Part shown: positions 24,290 to 36,720 of the stretch, piece by piece | Layout: every line of letters starts with the position of its first letter | Position numbering within the stretch: position 1 is the stretch's first letter | Notes under the pieces: model-generated | What the model saw: only the letters and a program-made list of their open reading frames with translations | What the model was told of the DNA's origin: nothing | Database searches by the model: none | Assembly (NCBI GenBank): GCA_023101725.1 | Contig: JALJCO010003490.1 | Coordinates: 20,645-84,644 of the forward strand | Direction: 5' to 3' | Length of the DNA stretch: 64,000 nt | From: Atherinomorus stipes | Taxonomy: Eukaryota > Chordata > Actinopteri > Atheriniformes > Atherinidae | Position numbers and translations under genes: made by a program

Positions 24290-24304
24290 AAATTCTTTAC
24301 AGTG

Positions 24305-27300
24305 TAGATGCCATAAAAACATAAATCTTTTTAAACATGTAGACCTACAGTCAACCATATTTTTGCTCCCTCCTTTTTTTATTCACATCCCAGAGATGCA
24401 GAACTAAACACCGTCCTACTTTTAAACAGAACACAAATTGTTTTTCATGTTTATTCACAACCCACGGGTCAGTAGACTCCAATAATCTTCCGTTTCTTCC
24501 AAGGACAATTTGAGGGATATCATGAATAAAAATGATCTTAATAATATTGCAGTGAAAGGACCCATGGCAACTATGAATACCATTAGAGTCTGATCAGAGG
24601 CCGTTAGCATCACATTTATACGGCCAGAGTGACAGTAGGTCCTGCATGAGTAACTCCAGAGGCTGACTGGCTGACTGTTTACACCTTCTTTGATTCTTTA
24701 CTTTCCTTCACTCTTTTCTATACGAGACTATATGTATATAAAAAAAAAAAAAGCTGGGTTAGCTAAAGGGATTATTTTGTTTCTGTGCTCGATGAAAGAT
24801 ACATCTTACTTGTGCAGTTTATCAAGCAGATGAAATGAAAACAAAAGTAGAGGAGAAAGTCGCTGTGTCTTTGAAAGTATCTTTACTATAATATAAGTTC
24901 TATGGAGCAGCCACTGCAATTTGCTTCCCTTCAATACCCTTGACCTAGATGTTGAAGCTTCACAGGGGAGTAAAGAATTAAAACTGAGAGAAAAATACAA
25001 TTATGTGGAAGAGAAAAAAAAACATTAGGTGATCAAATATAGTATTTTCCTTGAACTGTAGGGTAAGGGGATGGCTGTACTCATACTATTACCATAAAGA
25101 ATATTGTATTCCAAGGGATATGTTCCACCTGCAAAATCTCCCTGGAAAGAAAAGGTTACCACAAAGGTTCTTAGGATCTCAAAAATTACAAATACTGTGT
25201 CACAGTGACTTAATTTTGACATTCCGGCAAGGTGAAGTTTAACTGGGAGCTTTGAAACTAGCATTTTATTTCTGTAAATGTAACATTAAAGTGATCCTCA
25301 GATCAAGGCTGTTGCTTGTACTATTCAAAGTTTTTGATGGTTCACTTTTTTTTTTTTTCCATGAGCTTATGTGTGGATGTATAAGAGATTGTAAAATGAA
25401 GAGCAAACATATTGGTCACTTCCAACGTGATGGACATATTGATACTGATATTTTATTTATACCGTGAGGCCCCAAGCAAAGGGTTCAGATGAGCCCACCC
25501 CTGACACATAACATCCAAAACCCCTAAAAATGTATCAGCATAGGTTTGGGCCATATGTAAAAAAAATGATTAAGGCCTCTGTCTTGCCACTGAAGAGTTT
25601 CAAATAACGTAAGAGAAACATATTGTTTAGATTACAGACCAATTTGGGCTTTCCAAACACTTTTGTACATTTAATGGTAGAAGAGCTTTCAGGTGCCATT
25701 AATCAGTTTTCAGCTGATAAAATATAAATTTTCAATATATTTCAATATAAATTTCAGCATAAAAAATATAATTTTAATGCTTAATTCCAACTTTGAACGG
25801 TGTGGTAGGGGTGAAAGTGATTAGTTTACCAGAAATCTCTATATGACTTTCCTAAACTGTAGCCCTTCAAAAGTTTTTTTTTTTTTTCTTATTCTTTTAA
25901 TTGACAATTACTGGGCCATATCAGTTTATGGCAAGAAAATACGATTATTTGGAAGCCTAACTTTACCTTCATCCACTTGAAAGTTATTCAAAGTAATGAA
26001 CACCCATTGAAATTACAATTAATATTGACTGAATACATAAATGATATTAATTGGACGTCAATAGGGAACATGTAGCCAGAAGAGTAAAGCAGTGACATTC
26101 CTGAAAATCGTTTCAACTCATCTCATCTCCTGCATTTATAATTAATCAGTTATAGCACTAACGTGCGACAAAAACACAGTTTCTTGTTGGCCTGGCAATG
26201 ATATCACGTGAAATTGCGAGTTACGTCAGTTTGATGTCAAGAGAACAGCTGCAGACTGGCGACACCGAGGGAAACTGCGACACGGCAAAAAAGCTGCACG
26301 CGCTCCTGCAGCTGTTTTTATCAGTGTCTGGCAGAAGATCACAGTTTGGTACATCGCCTGTCCTGCAGCGGGAGAAGAGACGTGATCCGTCTCACTGTGA
26401 CTTTTAAATCGTACTTGTTTTAGGGGGCCACAGTGAGGTCATGCCACTCACGCGCCTACAGTTTATCAGTGCCAAAATGTAATGCTTCTTTTTTTCTTTC
26501 CCCCATAACGAACTGCCAAATGGAGGCCCTCCTGGTTACCTGAGGCTCCACGTAGCCTGCGTGATCTGCGTATATCTAGGGGCGGTGCTGCTGGTAAGAA
26601 TAACATTTTCAAATACTGTAAATATAAAGCCAAGAATATTGAGCTCAGTAAGTAAAGGTTTGCCAAGTTTTAGGCAAAATCGGCACATTTCCATGATAAT
26701 AACATGATAAGATGGTGCCTTAAGTTGCCTATAAACGGCGGTTTCCCATTGGAGCAGCAGCTCTGTTGATTTACTCTCTGTTGTTGTGTTGGTGCTGTCC
26801 TGACAGAATTACTGTGTTGTGGAGCTTGGCTCAGCCTGCAGGTGCTTCTCTTTGCTGACTGACACTTATCAGCCAGGCAGAATATACATTTCACTGTGAT
26901 TGCTCTTTTATTTTTCACCCAAAAAATAAAAATAAGATGAGCGCATCAGAGTAAATGCTATCTTCTTACTGAATGAACTGTCCATGCCCACCGACGTGCA
27001 CGATGGTGGACTCTGTGTGCTGCAATGCATCAACTCACAATGTTACACCCAACAAAATTTAACTAATAAAACCGTTTGCTCTTTCTTCATTGCATCCCAT
27101 CAAAGACTGCAGTCCCTGTAAAGCCAGCTGATGAAAAGGTCTTTCACACTAGTCTACATTTTGGCAGATATTGTAGAAATTTGGTGTAATGAATGGCTAT
27201 CTCCAGTGTCATGACACCCTGAGGCATCCAGCTTAACCCTAGTCAGAGACGAAGATAAAACCCAGTTGAAAGCAAGTTGCAGATTGGTGTCTGGTTAAAC

Positions 27301-29174
27301 TGCATGCATAAATTATTTAGTAATTAGCTACGTGTAATTGCTTTCTGGCACCTAGGATTACACTGTCTTTGTAATGCATTAGCTGTCTCAATTATAACAG
27401 TGCTGGTTAAGCCTGTACTTGATGTAGCTTATCTTTTCTTTTTTCTCTCTCCTTACCTCGCTTACCACCTCCTCTCACTTCAACATGATCATCCCTTTCT
27501 TTACATGTATTTCAAAAGAATCGGGGGTGTGAGCTATTATGTGGTATTTGACCGAGATAAATGATGCACGCCCCTCAAGTCCACACCAAGGCTTCTTAGT
27601 TTTTTAGTCCAGGACCAGTCATTATATTTGGAGTATTCAAGTGCATTTTTCTATGAGTTTTTACAGAACACAGTTCTTAAAAGCAGAATGAATGGTTTTA
27701 CTCTTTGACTCATCTTTTCACATCAGCTGCACTGTATTTGCTCACTGAGACCTTGAAGCCAGGCTTTGGATCTCATATCTGTAGACCAAGGGATATTCAC
27801 AGAGACTTCAGGCCAAACAGAGATGGCTGATAATCAGAGGGGCTTTGGAATGGATTGGGAACTGCAGAACCAGTGGGCCCCATATAGGAGATAAGCTTGG
27901 GTTTTACGAGGTAGCTGAGCAATCCAACACACCCTGGAGGGATCCGCGAATTTACAGAATTCTTGTTTGTATGTGCACATGCAAGCATGTGTCTGTGTGT
28001 AAGCTCGTGTATGACTTTGCAATGTGTGAGCATTTTAGGGTTTTGTTAAATCTATCGGCGGTATGACCTGAGGCATATGAATTAACTTTTGTAAGCTGTA
28101 CGCTGTGATGAAAGACGGGGTAAAAAGCAGGGGCACCAGATTCAGCTGGCTATTAAAGATGACTCCTTTTGGTATATTGCCAACTTGTTTACGCTGTCAT
28201 ATGACAGTCTTGGTGTCATGGGAGTTTATACCCCATTTTCATCTGCTGTCACCCTCTCTACCTCTTCTCTCACTACAAGCACGCTTTTCCCCATGTCTAC
28301 CCACAAGAAACCATAGCCTTTTAGTTTCTGCTTTTAAATTGTATACTGACTTATTTTCTTCAGTGTTAGATGTCACTATTGCTCAAAGGAGGCAATTTTG
28401 GGAAAAATAAGAGAGGGAAAGGTTTGAAGTTAAAGAGCAATAGAAGACATAGACATGTGGCACAGGCTTCCACCCTGCCTAAAAAAAACAAACATTTAAT
28501 GTGCCACCAGTCTGTAAAGGCATCTGAAGCAGTTTGTGGCTTATAGCTCAACTTCAAGTAATGATGTAGGAATGTGGGCAGAGGCTCTCGAGATTTGTCT
28601 TTACACAGTGATGTTAAATTTCTGTCAAGTAAAAAGTAAATTCCTTTGATGCTATATATCTATATGCAAACCCATGACTCGCTTTATTGTCTGAATGATC
28701 AATTATTAACATTTGTATCTTTGAAGCAGACAAGTCTTAGCTTTAAAATTGCAGTGTAGACAATACACTTCAATTTAGATCGGGCTGCTTGACTTAAGTA
28801 ATAAATGCTGAGAGAGCAAATGAACATGCAAGGACTTTGATGATGTTTGCAAACAGAAAGCAGACCCACGATAAAATATAACTATTACTTCAGACAGTCA
28901 ATTAGTATTAAGAGATGAACTGAAAGATCTAAGAGAACGATAGTGTCCAGAAGATGAATTCTAATCTCTCATGACCCATCTGACATTTTTCCAGTCGTAT
29001 TTGTTACTCAACTAAATTTCATGCAAGCAGTCAACGGTTCCCAGATGAATCTCTTTCGGCAAGTATGCACTACAGGAAAAAATTACGCCGGCTTCTGTCC
29101 CAATCTTCCCCTTATGATCAAAGCCAGCAAAGATCTGATCGTCGGATGTTTGCAGACGACATTGCGTCCGATCT
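24305..29174. other. Non-coding stretch, no gene seen
   Basis: Nothing nameable. A CpG-richer block at about 26,190-26,470 contains a 69-codon frame without domain and may be transposon-derived. A tract at about 27,150-27,420 with ATGCATAAATTATT, TAGTAATTAGCTA and GTGTAATTG words looks like candidate conserved non-coding DNA. Homopolymer runs are frequent. Confidence 0.35.
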
Positions 29175-29182
29175 CCCTGGTG
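29175..29182. repeat. 8-bp target-site duplication (left) of hAT MITE
   Basis: CCCTGGTG, matching CCCTGGTC at 29,563-29,570 with one mismatch. Confidence 0.75.
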
Positions 29183-29562
29183 TAGGGCTGCAACGATAAG
29201 TCAATTAATCGACTAATCGACTAATCATTGACAATCAAAATAGTCGGTAACTAATTTCATAATCATCTAATGGTTTATTGTTTATGAGCTTTGTTTTTCA
29301 TCTCAAAATTGCCATTGTACCTTCCTCTGTCTTGTCTGCCTGTCTGTCTGGTCAGCTTTTCTTGAATAGTTTATTGAGATAAATACACACACTACCAGTC
29401 AAAAGTTTGGACACGTTTTCCCATTAGATTCAATAAGAAAGAGTCCAAACTTTTGATTGGTTCTGTATATGCTGCAATTTTTGCATGATCCGATTAGTCG
29501 ACTAGTCAACAAAATAATCACTGTCTGATCGATTATCAAAATAATTGTTTGTGACAGCCCTA
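29183..29562. mobile_element. hAT-type MITE, 380 bp, with embedded Tc1-like foldback
   Basis: Starts TAGGGCTGCAACGATAAGTC and ends GACAGCCCTA: inverted TAGGGCTG termini with 8-bp flanking duplication, diagnostic of hAT elements. Subterminal repeats of ATTAATCGACTAATCGAC are characteristic. In the middle, 29,394-29,412 and 29,443-29,461 form an inverted pair (one mismatch) around ACCAGTCAAAAGTTTGGAC, a sequence known from Tc1/mariner-type ends in fish. A second copy of the same composite lies at 48,475-48,719. Confidence 0.85.
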
Positions 29563-29570
29563 CCCTGGTC
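29563..29570. repeat. 8-bp target-site duplication (right) of hAT MITE
   Basis: CCCTGGTC, pairing with 29,175-29,182. Confidence 0.75.
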
Positions 29571-30175
29571 TGATGTGAGTTAAGAGTGATTTTGTCCTGT
29601 CCGATCTGCTTGGAAGGCCTTGGAAGGAGAGATCGTAGTAGATAAAGAAAATGTTTAATATTTGCGACTAGAAATCCTGTTGTGTGTGTGTGTGTGGTGT
29701 TCCAAGAGGAGTCGTGTGTTCACAGCTGTGAGAAAGCAAAAATGCTTCCTTCATTGAAAAATCACGTATGGGCTACCGGAACCACAGCCAATCACGATAC
29801 AACAGCTGACAAGTGGAAAAGGAGGTGAAAACAAACACAGGAGCGCACAGCCTTAACTCACAGTCCCGGGGTCTGTTGAACGAAGCAGGTTCAACAAACT
29901 CTGAGTGTAACTCTGAACTCTGAGTTGAACGACTCGGAGATACGAAACTCTGAGTTTTCCGTTTACAGCTGATTTGAGTTGGTTTAATCAACTCAGAGTA
30001 GTTCAACCCGGGGTTTTACATGTGCGCTACCAAGATAAAAAGCCAACATCAATTGAGCACTGATTCGACAAGTCACCATGGCAACACAGACGCGAGGATG
30101 GGGCTGCGTTCACCATTGAATGGAGCTATAACTTTTAAAGCCTCATATAGCGAGTTTGAACTGCTGCTGCAAGCA

Positions 30176-30208
30176 AAAAAAAAAAAAGAAGAAAGAAAGA
30201 AAGAACGA

Positions 30209-30256
<48 letters not shown>

Positions 30257-30281
30257 GAAAGAAAGAAAGATGGCGTGGGAG
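30176..30281. repeat. (GAAA)n microsatellite
   Basis: A-run followed by about 20 GAAA/AAAG units with few interruptions, inside the Harbinger-like element. The 89-codon frame over it is an artefact. Confidence 0.9.
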
Positions 30282-30394
30282 AAGATTAAAGTTTAAATGC
30301 TGTCCTTTACAATCACGACGATGTTATAGAGTAGAACTGTTTAATGGTAACACGACGGTCTCGGATCCTGTCAGTATGATTCCAGGTGGCTCTG

Positions 30395-30475
30395 TGTATG
30401 AACACCTGATTGGTCTAATGATCTGCGCACTCGGCAGCCATCTGGGAGGCGAATGTTCGAATCCAGCTCTGTAGA
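30395..30475 (+). repeat. tRNA-like fragment inside the Harbinger-like element
   Basis: TTGGTCTAATGATC resembles a tRNA A box and TGTTCGAATCC fits the B box at roughly tRNA spacing, but the T-stem and acceptor stem do not pair, so this is not a functional tRNA gene. It is probably a captured tRNA or SINE head. Confidence 0.4.
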
Positions 30476-30821
30476 CTACTTTCATTGTAGCCTTTTTATT
30501 TATTTAACTTGGGTGCAATCCCTCAGGGAGAAGCGCTCTTGGAAATGGGGAAATGAAACGGCGAGTGCGGCTATAAGTGGGTGGAAACAGCCAGAAACTC
30601 AAGGTTTCTCCACATTAACCTGCTCCCGACTAGGTTAGTTTCAGAGAGTCTGTTACCATGGTAACTGACCGAGGGTTTAAGTTACCCCTCTTCGTGCAAC
30701 AGGCTAGAGTTACTCCTCTCTCCCTGGGTTGAGTTACCTACCTTTGTGTTATGGAAAACTCAGAGTTTCCCAAATTTCAGCGTCAAACAACTCAGGGTTT
30801 TCGCTTCGTGCAACAGACCCC

Positions 30822-33120
30822 TGCTCTCAAAGTTATCTAATGCTTGTGGCAATTTTCACTCGCCTCCAACAGCCCACATCCCATGACTTTTCCACAGTTT
30901 TTTTTTTTTTGTATGCATGTTTTTCTCCAGAAAGTAAGAGGCTGAAAAATCTGCCTTGTTTGTTCACACTGAAGTCCCGTCACTGAAGTCTCAATTGATC
31001 AGGTGAGATTTACGTAGAATATTGACAGTGAAGAAGTCGATTCTCTGCTGAAAAATCAGTTAATGTGAGGTGTGCTCTGTTGTGCACACCCCACACTATA
31101 TGATCAGAAGCAGGACATCTTGTGCGATTTGTCTTTTGTGATCATCAAGTGTGTGGTCTCTACATCTGTGAAGGTTTGAGAAATCTGTTGTGTGTACCTG
31201 GTTTTACTTTTTGATGTTAACTAAAATGAATAAATGAAAATCAATTTATAAAGCACTTTTCATACTTAAGTAGTTTACTTAAGTGTTTTACATATTAAAA
31301 TCAACAATATTTCAATAAAATGCCAGTCTTTTTTTCCTTAAATATTAGCATTTTGGTTTTTAAATTTATCTGTGTACATTTGTTTTCTTTATCAATTGAG
31401 AAATGAGATTCACGGTCAGCATGTCAGGAATACTTGCATATTTTTACTTTATTATTATCATTTATTGAGACTTTACTTGTCATAATCAGTTTTACTTGTT
31501 TACTATGCAGAGTACAAGGAAAAAAAACTTTCTTTTGTTTCTTTCTTTCTAGACATGTGAAGGAAAAAGACACTGGATTAAAAAAAAGATAAAAAAAAAA
31601 AAGACTTGTTCTGAAAAAAAAATCATGCCACTAGCCGCAACACAGCTGACAGTAAAAAATAAATATGATAAAGTGACAAAAATAACCAAAAGGTGCTGAG
31701 GAGGCACAAGGATTAAAGGCACATTCATAACAAACCAGGACAGAATATCTTATATCAGAATTTTCACTGCCTCTGTTAAATGACATTTTCCTTGATGTGT
31801 AGAGGAATTTGAGGCAAATGTCAACTTACTTAGGAGGATTTTGTGTCATTCTTAGTAGCTGCAGTCCAAGCTCCATTTACATGATTAAAACAATGTCTTG
31901 ATTTAACACCTGCAGTGCTCAAATTCACCTTAACCTGAACTTGGTCTGGGTTTTGTGGTAAAACTTAAAAGAACCCAGGTATTAAAAATAGAAAAAGAAA
32001 CTAAAAAAGTATGAAAATGTATGAAATTTTTGACATTGATGTGCTATTTATCTCCAGATGTGAAAGAAAGTGGTCTGAGATTGCAGGCCACACATTTTTT
32101 TTTCTAAATTAATTTCTAATTTAAAAAATAAAACATGATTCTGGGAGTTGTAAACTGTTTGTTTTCACTTTGGTAGAGCCTACAAGCAGTCACTGATGAG
32201 CCAAATCATTTTCCAATCAAGCTTCCACCTTCCAAACCTTATTGTTCTCGTTCATGGATTGTGTTGACCATATTCCTATATCACACATTTAGTCAGCATT
32301 AGTCAGAAAAGTAAATTCATCATTGAAACAAATAGCAAGAAAGGGCATTTATGTGGTTCCTTTTTTCTTTATTATTTCTTTCTTATTTTTAGCAAAGCAG
32401 ACACTGCAGCATATTTTTGAAAAAGGAGAGAGAATTTCACCCCTCAATTCTTCATTAACAACCAGCAGCTAATATACAGTAGCTTCATACAGTATTAACA
32501 AATGTGTGAGCAGCCTGGGTCAATATACAGTATCTCATTTTTAGGCCTTTTCTTTTTTTTTCTTGTTATAAACTTTGACAATGAAGTCATTAGAAGCTTT
32601 TTATAACATGCCTATTTTTATGTAGCCTCTATGTAACAGTGTAGTGAGGTCGTTTTACATTAAGTAAATGAAGTATGTAAAGGACTTTTTGTTTCAGTGC
32701 TGTAGACCCATATCACAGCTGACTGCAGCACTGTCATTTTTTTTTTTGACCAAATCCCCCAAAATTCTCCAAACATCTTTTGAAGATGCATTACATAACT
32801 TTTCAACCCTAAAACTCAGAAACTAATCTATACAGTAAAATGCTAGTAAACAGATATGAACACACCGGCCGTTATCACCATGGGTGATTCAGCAAAGAAA
32901 TGAAAGAAGATGTTACCAGAGAGGGGGAAAGAGGAAGAAACAGAAGAAGAGATAAGACAAGAGTCAGGATACTGTAAGTCTGTCTCATACTGGCTGGAGA
33001 GATTTCACAGTACGGGTAGGTATGCAAGAAGGATGTTGAATTAGCTGACTATAGGGGGTGCAACACTGACAAAGATAGACAAACATAAAAAGTAAGAATG
33101 TTTAATCTTGGCTTCTTTTT
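30822..33120. other. Non-coding stretch, no gene seen
   Basis: AT-rich. The segment at 31,235-31,300 (TTTATAAAGCACTTTTCATAC..TAAGTGTTTTACAT) resembles the tail of common fish SINE/LINE repeats. Otherwise only homopolymers. Confidence 0.35.
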
Positions 33121-33129
33121 TTTTTTTAC

Positions 33130-33385
33130 TGATATCCGGTACCGATACTGTCAAACCCTTAATTTCTGATATCCAATATGAACCGATACCTTTCTATGCA
33201 GACAACAGGGAAGTTGTATCTGACTTAATTTAAGTCATACAAACTTACAAAATATAAGAAATGCAAAATATGAGAGTATCTCTCATATTTGGAGCTTTAT
33301 GGTATATTGAAACCATAAAACCAATACTGATATTTTCCGATATCACATTTCTGCCAATATTGGCCGATAATATCAGACATCTAAT
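33130..33385. repeat. Decayed hAT-like repeat with TATCGGCCGATA vocabulary
   Basis: Contains ATATCCGGTACCGATACTG and CCAATATTGGCCGATAATAT followed by CAGACATCTAAT, words typical of an old, common fish hAT family. Ends and target duplication cannot be defined. Confidence 0.4.
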
Positions 33386-33389
33386 AAGA

Positions 33390-33980
33390 AGTCACCTTTG
33401 GGGATATTTGCCATATAGAGAGGGAAATAAAAAAAAAAAGAAGAGTTCCAGAAATCAATATTCAGCCCAACAAAACCACAAAGATAAAATATTAAACCAG
33501 TAATAAAGAAGAAAAAATGCATGGCCAACTTATCTATGCCATAGTTTTTCACCTATTAAATTTTGTCTTTGATGTATATAAGAGAAAAAATGAGTGAAAG
33601 TAACTGACCCTGTGCTGAGGAGAAGAAGAGGAAGAAGAATTTATAGGTGCAGCTGTGACTTTGCAGAGTATGTCTCATATTTTGGGAGATAAAACTATTT
33701 GCCATGTAAAGAGAGAAATAAAAAGAAAAAGGAAGAGTACCAGAAATCAGTATTGAGCCTCACAAAACCGAGGCAAAATATTACACCAGTAATCAAAAGA
33801 AAAAAAAAACATGGCCAACTAATACTGTATTTGCTGTAGTTTTTTATCTACTGAAGTCTGTCTTTGATGGGTATGAGGTACAATGAGCAAAAGTAACTAC
33901 TGTACCTCTGGGCAAAAAATAAGAGGAACAAGAAGAAGAGTTTTAGGGTGCAGCTGTGACTTTGCAGTGTCCTGGTTGAA
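33390..33980. repeat. Tandem duplication, two units of about 285-295 bp
   Basis: Unit 1 (about 33,396-33,675) and unit 2 (about 33,684-33,980) share in order: TATTTGCCAT..AGAGAGG/AGAAATAAA, CCAGAAATCA.TATT.AGCC, CATGGCCAACT, GTCTTTGATG and GCAGCTGTGACTTTGCAG. They differ at many positions, so the duplication is old. Confidence 0.8.
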
Positions 33981-34016
33981 ATGGTTAAATCTTACCAGAG
34001 CTCAGCCAGTAATATG

Positions 34017-34052
<36 letters not shown>

Positions 34053-36508
34053 TAAATAAAATCCTATTTTTTTATACATCAAGAAAGCATCTTTTGCTTC
34101 ACGTTCTCTTTAAAGCACGGCGTAACATTTGTTTGTTATTGCATAAAGAGAAACTTTGTCTGTTGTGATTGCTGCAGTAGATAAACACCACGGTATAATT
34201 TTAGCATTTTAATGGGCAGTCAATATTTTACCACAGTCCTTCAAGTCAATAAAATAATTACACAATTATCTAATTCTCATAAAAGCACATTTAACCAGAC
34301 ACATTTAGCTAAAAAAAAGATTTAGTTTTAATAATTTGTGTCATGTTTGTGGCACATTACATGTCTTTGGTAAACGTCATCACAAACACATTTTGAACAA
34401 TGTCAACTTTGTATTGACAGTGTCATAAATTACCAAATGACACATTGTGACAACAGTTAAAGACACATTTATCTTCATGACAGGTGTCACATCATGTTTA
34501 TGACAGAATTAAGTTTATAAAAAAAAATATATGCAAACATGGATGCTTTTACTTCCATGTGACTGTAAGCAAGTGCACTACTTCTCCCACATTCATGAGG
34601 AAAAAAAGAAAAACTGTGGGCAGGCTGAACTAGATAAACAGGATGAAATCAGATCACAATGGCCTTGATGTCTAACTCAGGGATTTAGAGAGGGGAACCA
34701 AGGGACAGGATAAGAGAGGACACTGACAGCTTGTACCCTTGATGGCCAAATCCCGACCCCTGTTGTCCTTCCAAGTTAGGGAGCATTTCCAGCTGACAGA
34801 CACTGCGATGTGTGTGCATGCAGCGTTTGGCACACAGATCGTTGTATCCTTGTAATCCCTCTTACTCTTGCTATTTATATGGTCCTGCTATTTTTCATAG
34901 TCCAACTTTTAAATACACTTATTATAATTCCCTCCCTATTGTATTTCTTTAGGTCTCTTGTCCTTGAACCTTTTTTATTTTCCATTTTCTTTGAGGGACA
35001 AGTTCTCTTCATCTGTCCATCTGTGCTGGGGATAGTGGTGGATCTGAAATTATTTCTATTCTGTGTCTGGAGTCTTTGGCAGAAGATTTGAATGTGAGTT
35101 TGGCCTACTTGATCTGTGTGTTTGTAGGCTATTTGACACATTGCTGTTAACTACTAAATACACAGAGTTTCTGCAATTATTAAACATTCAGTGGTTGTTT
35201 TTTCTTTCATATAAATCTGGAAAAAAATCAAACAAACAAAATGATTTAACAGTTTTGATCAGAAAAGATTAGTGCATTATGAAAATCGATGTGTCCCTTG
35301 GCATTGCTGCATATAGCTGCAGAAATCTTGGAAAACGAAGGTGGTTGTGTCCCTTTGCAGGTGCTTTTTATGTGCTGCTAGCCTACGTGGATAAAATCTG
35401 AAGATAATCATGCATTCCATTTGTCTTGAAAACGGTTCGTTAGCATGAAAGGCATAAAATAGTTCCTATACAGTAGTGATTTTAGCAAAATGAATAAACA
35501 TTTGCCATAAAATGATTGCTCTGTGGGACCATGGTATAAGCAGATTAAACCACTCGGATCTGTGCATTAAACAGTTTTAATGCACTTTGCAGAGGAACTC
35601 CACTCTGCAGTGCATTATGGTGTTCTGCATTATAATACATGACTCCCACAAAAAAATCTTCATGGAATTACTGCAATGGTCTTTCTTGATAAACTCTCTG
35701 AATGGAACAAAATATCACATTGGAACAAACAGAGAATTTTACCGTCTCTGACTGAAGAATAAAGACTGCATGAATGATGCTGCACGATAAGTATCATTTG
35801 CATTTGTCAACCATCAATATTCCTGTTGGATGGCATGGTGTAAAACTCTTTTTCTTTTGTTCATTTAAGGGTTAAAATATGTTGCAGCTTACTGTATTAA
35901 TGGCCTTTATTACTCAGAGTTATTATGAATCCTTTACATCACTGCGTTTATGGTTCTGCCTGGAGTTGTCATTACAGGTGCAATTATTTTTCTTGGTTTC
36001 CTTTTAATAGAAAATCACTGCGTATTTCTCTCAAACAAACAATACTACTCATACAAATTTGTATATCATTCAGTTGCCATGGTAACAGCAGATTTGTAAT
36101 TCCAAGGTTTTTGGTATTTGCTAGGTTAAATGCAGGAAATGTCAAGGCACCTCGACACCTGCAATGTTCTCTTTTCTTTTTATCCATTTCACGATTCATT
36201 ATGCATGTACTCAATGTTAGATAAATGCTTAATTAAAAACAGTTGACACTGAACATGCACCAAACCTGATTACTGGACACTGGATGAATCCTGCAGAGGA
36301 TTTCTACTACCAGTCCTGCCACAGAAGATGTGCAACTAAGGTGAACGGTGCCTCCTGGCCTGGCTCCCACCCCCTTTATTTGTCTCCTGAGGTGCACCTG
36401 ACCCTCTTATCATTTCCCCTTGTCCACCACAGCAGGCCTTTTACTTTGACAGGACAGGATGCAGGGTATTATTGTTGTGAAAAAGACTCCTTCTTAGATG
36501 ACTCTCCT
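33981..36508. other. Non-coding stretch, no gene seen
   Basis: Includes a (TA)n microsatellite at about 34,019-34,049 and a segment at 34,330-34,500 with repeated TGTCATAA/GTGTCAC words that looks like a decayed DNA-transposon repeat. The tract at about 35,450-35,640 has several direct TGCATTA..TGCAC words of unknown meaning. Confidence 0.35.
34019..34049. repeat. (TA)n microsatellite
   Basis: About 15 TA units after TATGTATG. Confidence 0.9.
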
Positions 36509-36720
36509 GGGGCCTCATTTATAAAGCTGATGTACATACAAAAACTGGCGTACGCCAAATGAAGTCAACTTTTGGGATTTATGAAAAACAAACTTGGTGG
36601 GAAAATGTCCGTAAATCTATTTTAGCTTTGAAGCTGGCATACACCCAAAATCTGGCAAAACGGGAAACTGTGACACCAATGGCAGGAAAATAAAAGCAAA
36701 GAAATGATGACATTTTTGCA
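36509..36720. repeat. DNA-transposon end of the GGGGCCTCATTTATAAA type
   Basis: TGGGGCCTCATTTATAAAGC followed by ..CTGGCGTACGCCAAATG is a widespread fish transposon terminus. The opposite end was not found nearby, so this copy is truncated or decayed. Confidence 0.45.

Larger units (their letters stand above)
21311..24304. mobile_element. Putative 3-kb DNA element with CACTGTAA-type inverted ends
   Basis: The left end CACTGTAACAAATTTC and the reverse complement of the right end (CACTGTAAAGAATTTC) match at 14 of 16 positions, and both subterminal zones are full of TTTACAG/CTGTAAA words. The right subterminal zone also holds a perfect hairpin. No clear target duplication is visible, so the two ends might belong to two related short elements. 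No transposase is recognisable; instead the interior shows an exon-like arrangement described separately. Confidence 0.5.
29868..30821. mobile_element. PIF/Harbinger-like non-autonomous element, 954 bp
   Basis: The left end GGGGTCTGTTGAACGAAGC and the reverse complement of the right end (GGGGTCTGTTGCACGAAGC) match at 18 of 19 positions. The repeated AACTCTGAGTT motifs just inside both ends are the signature of a teleost Harbinger family. No transposase or Myb-like frame survives. The interior carries a (GAAA)n tract and a tRNA-like fragment. A target duplication is not obvious (flanks CCC and TGC). Confidence 0.75.

Noticed and set aside
33390..33980. CRISPR-like or satellite array
   Set aside because: Only two diverged units of about 290 bp; no short regular repeats with unique spacers anywhere in the window, and the DNA is eukaryotic.
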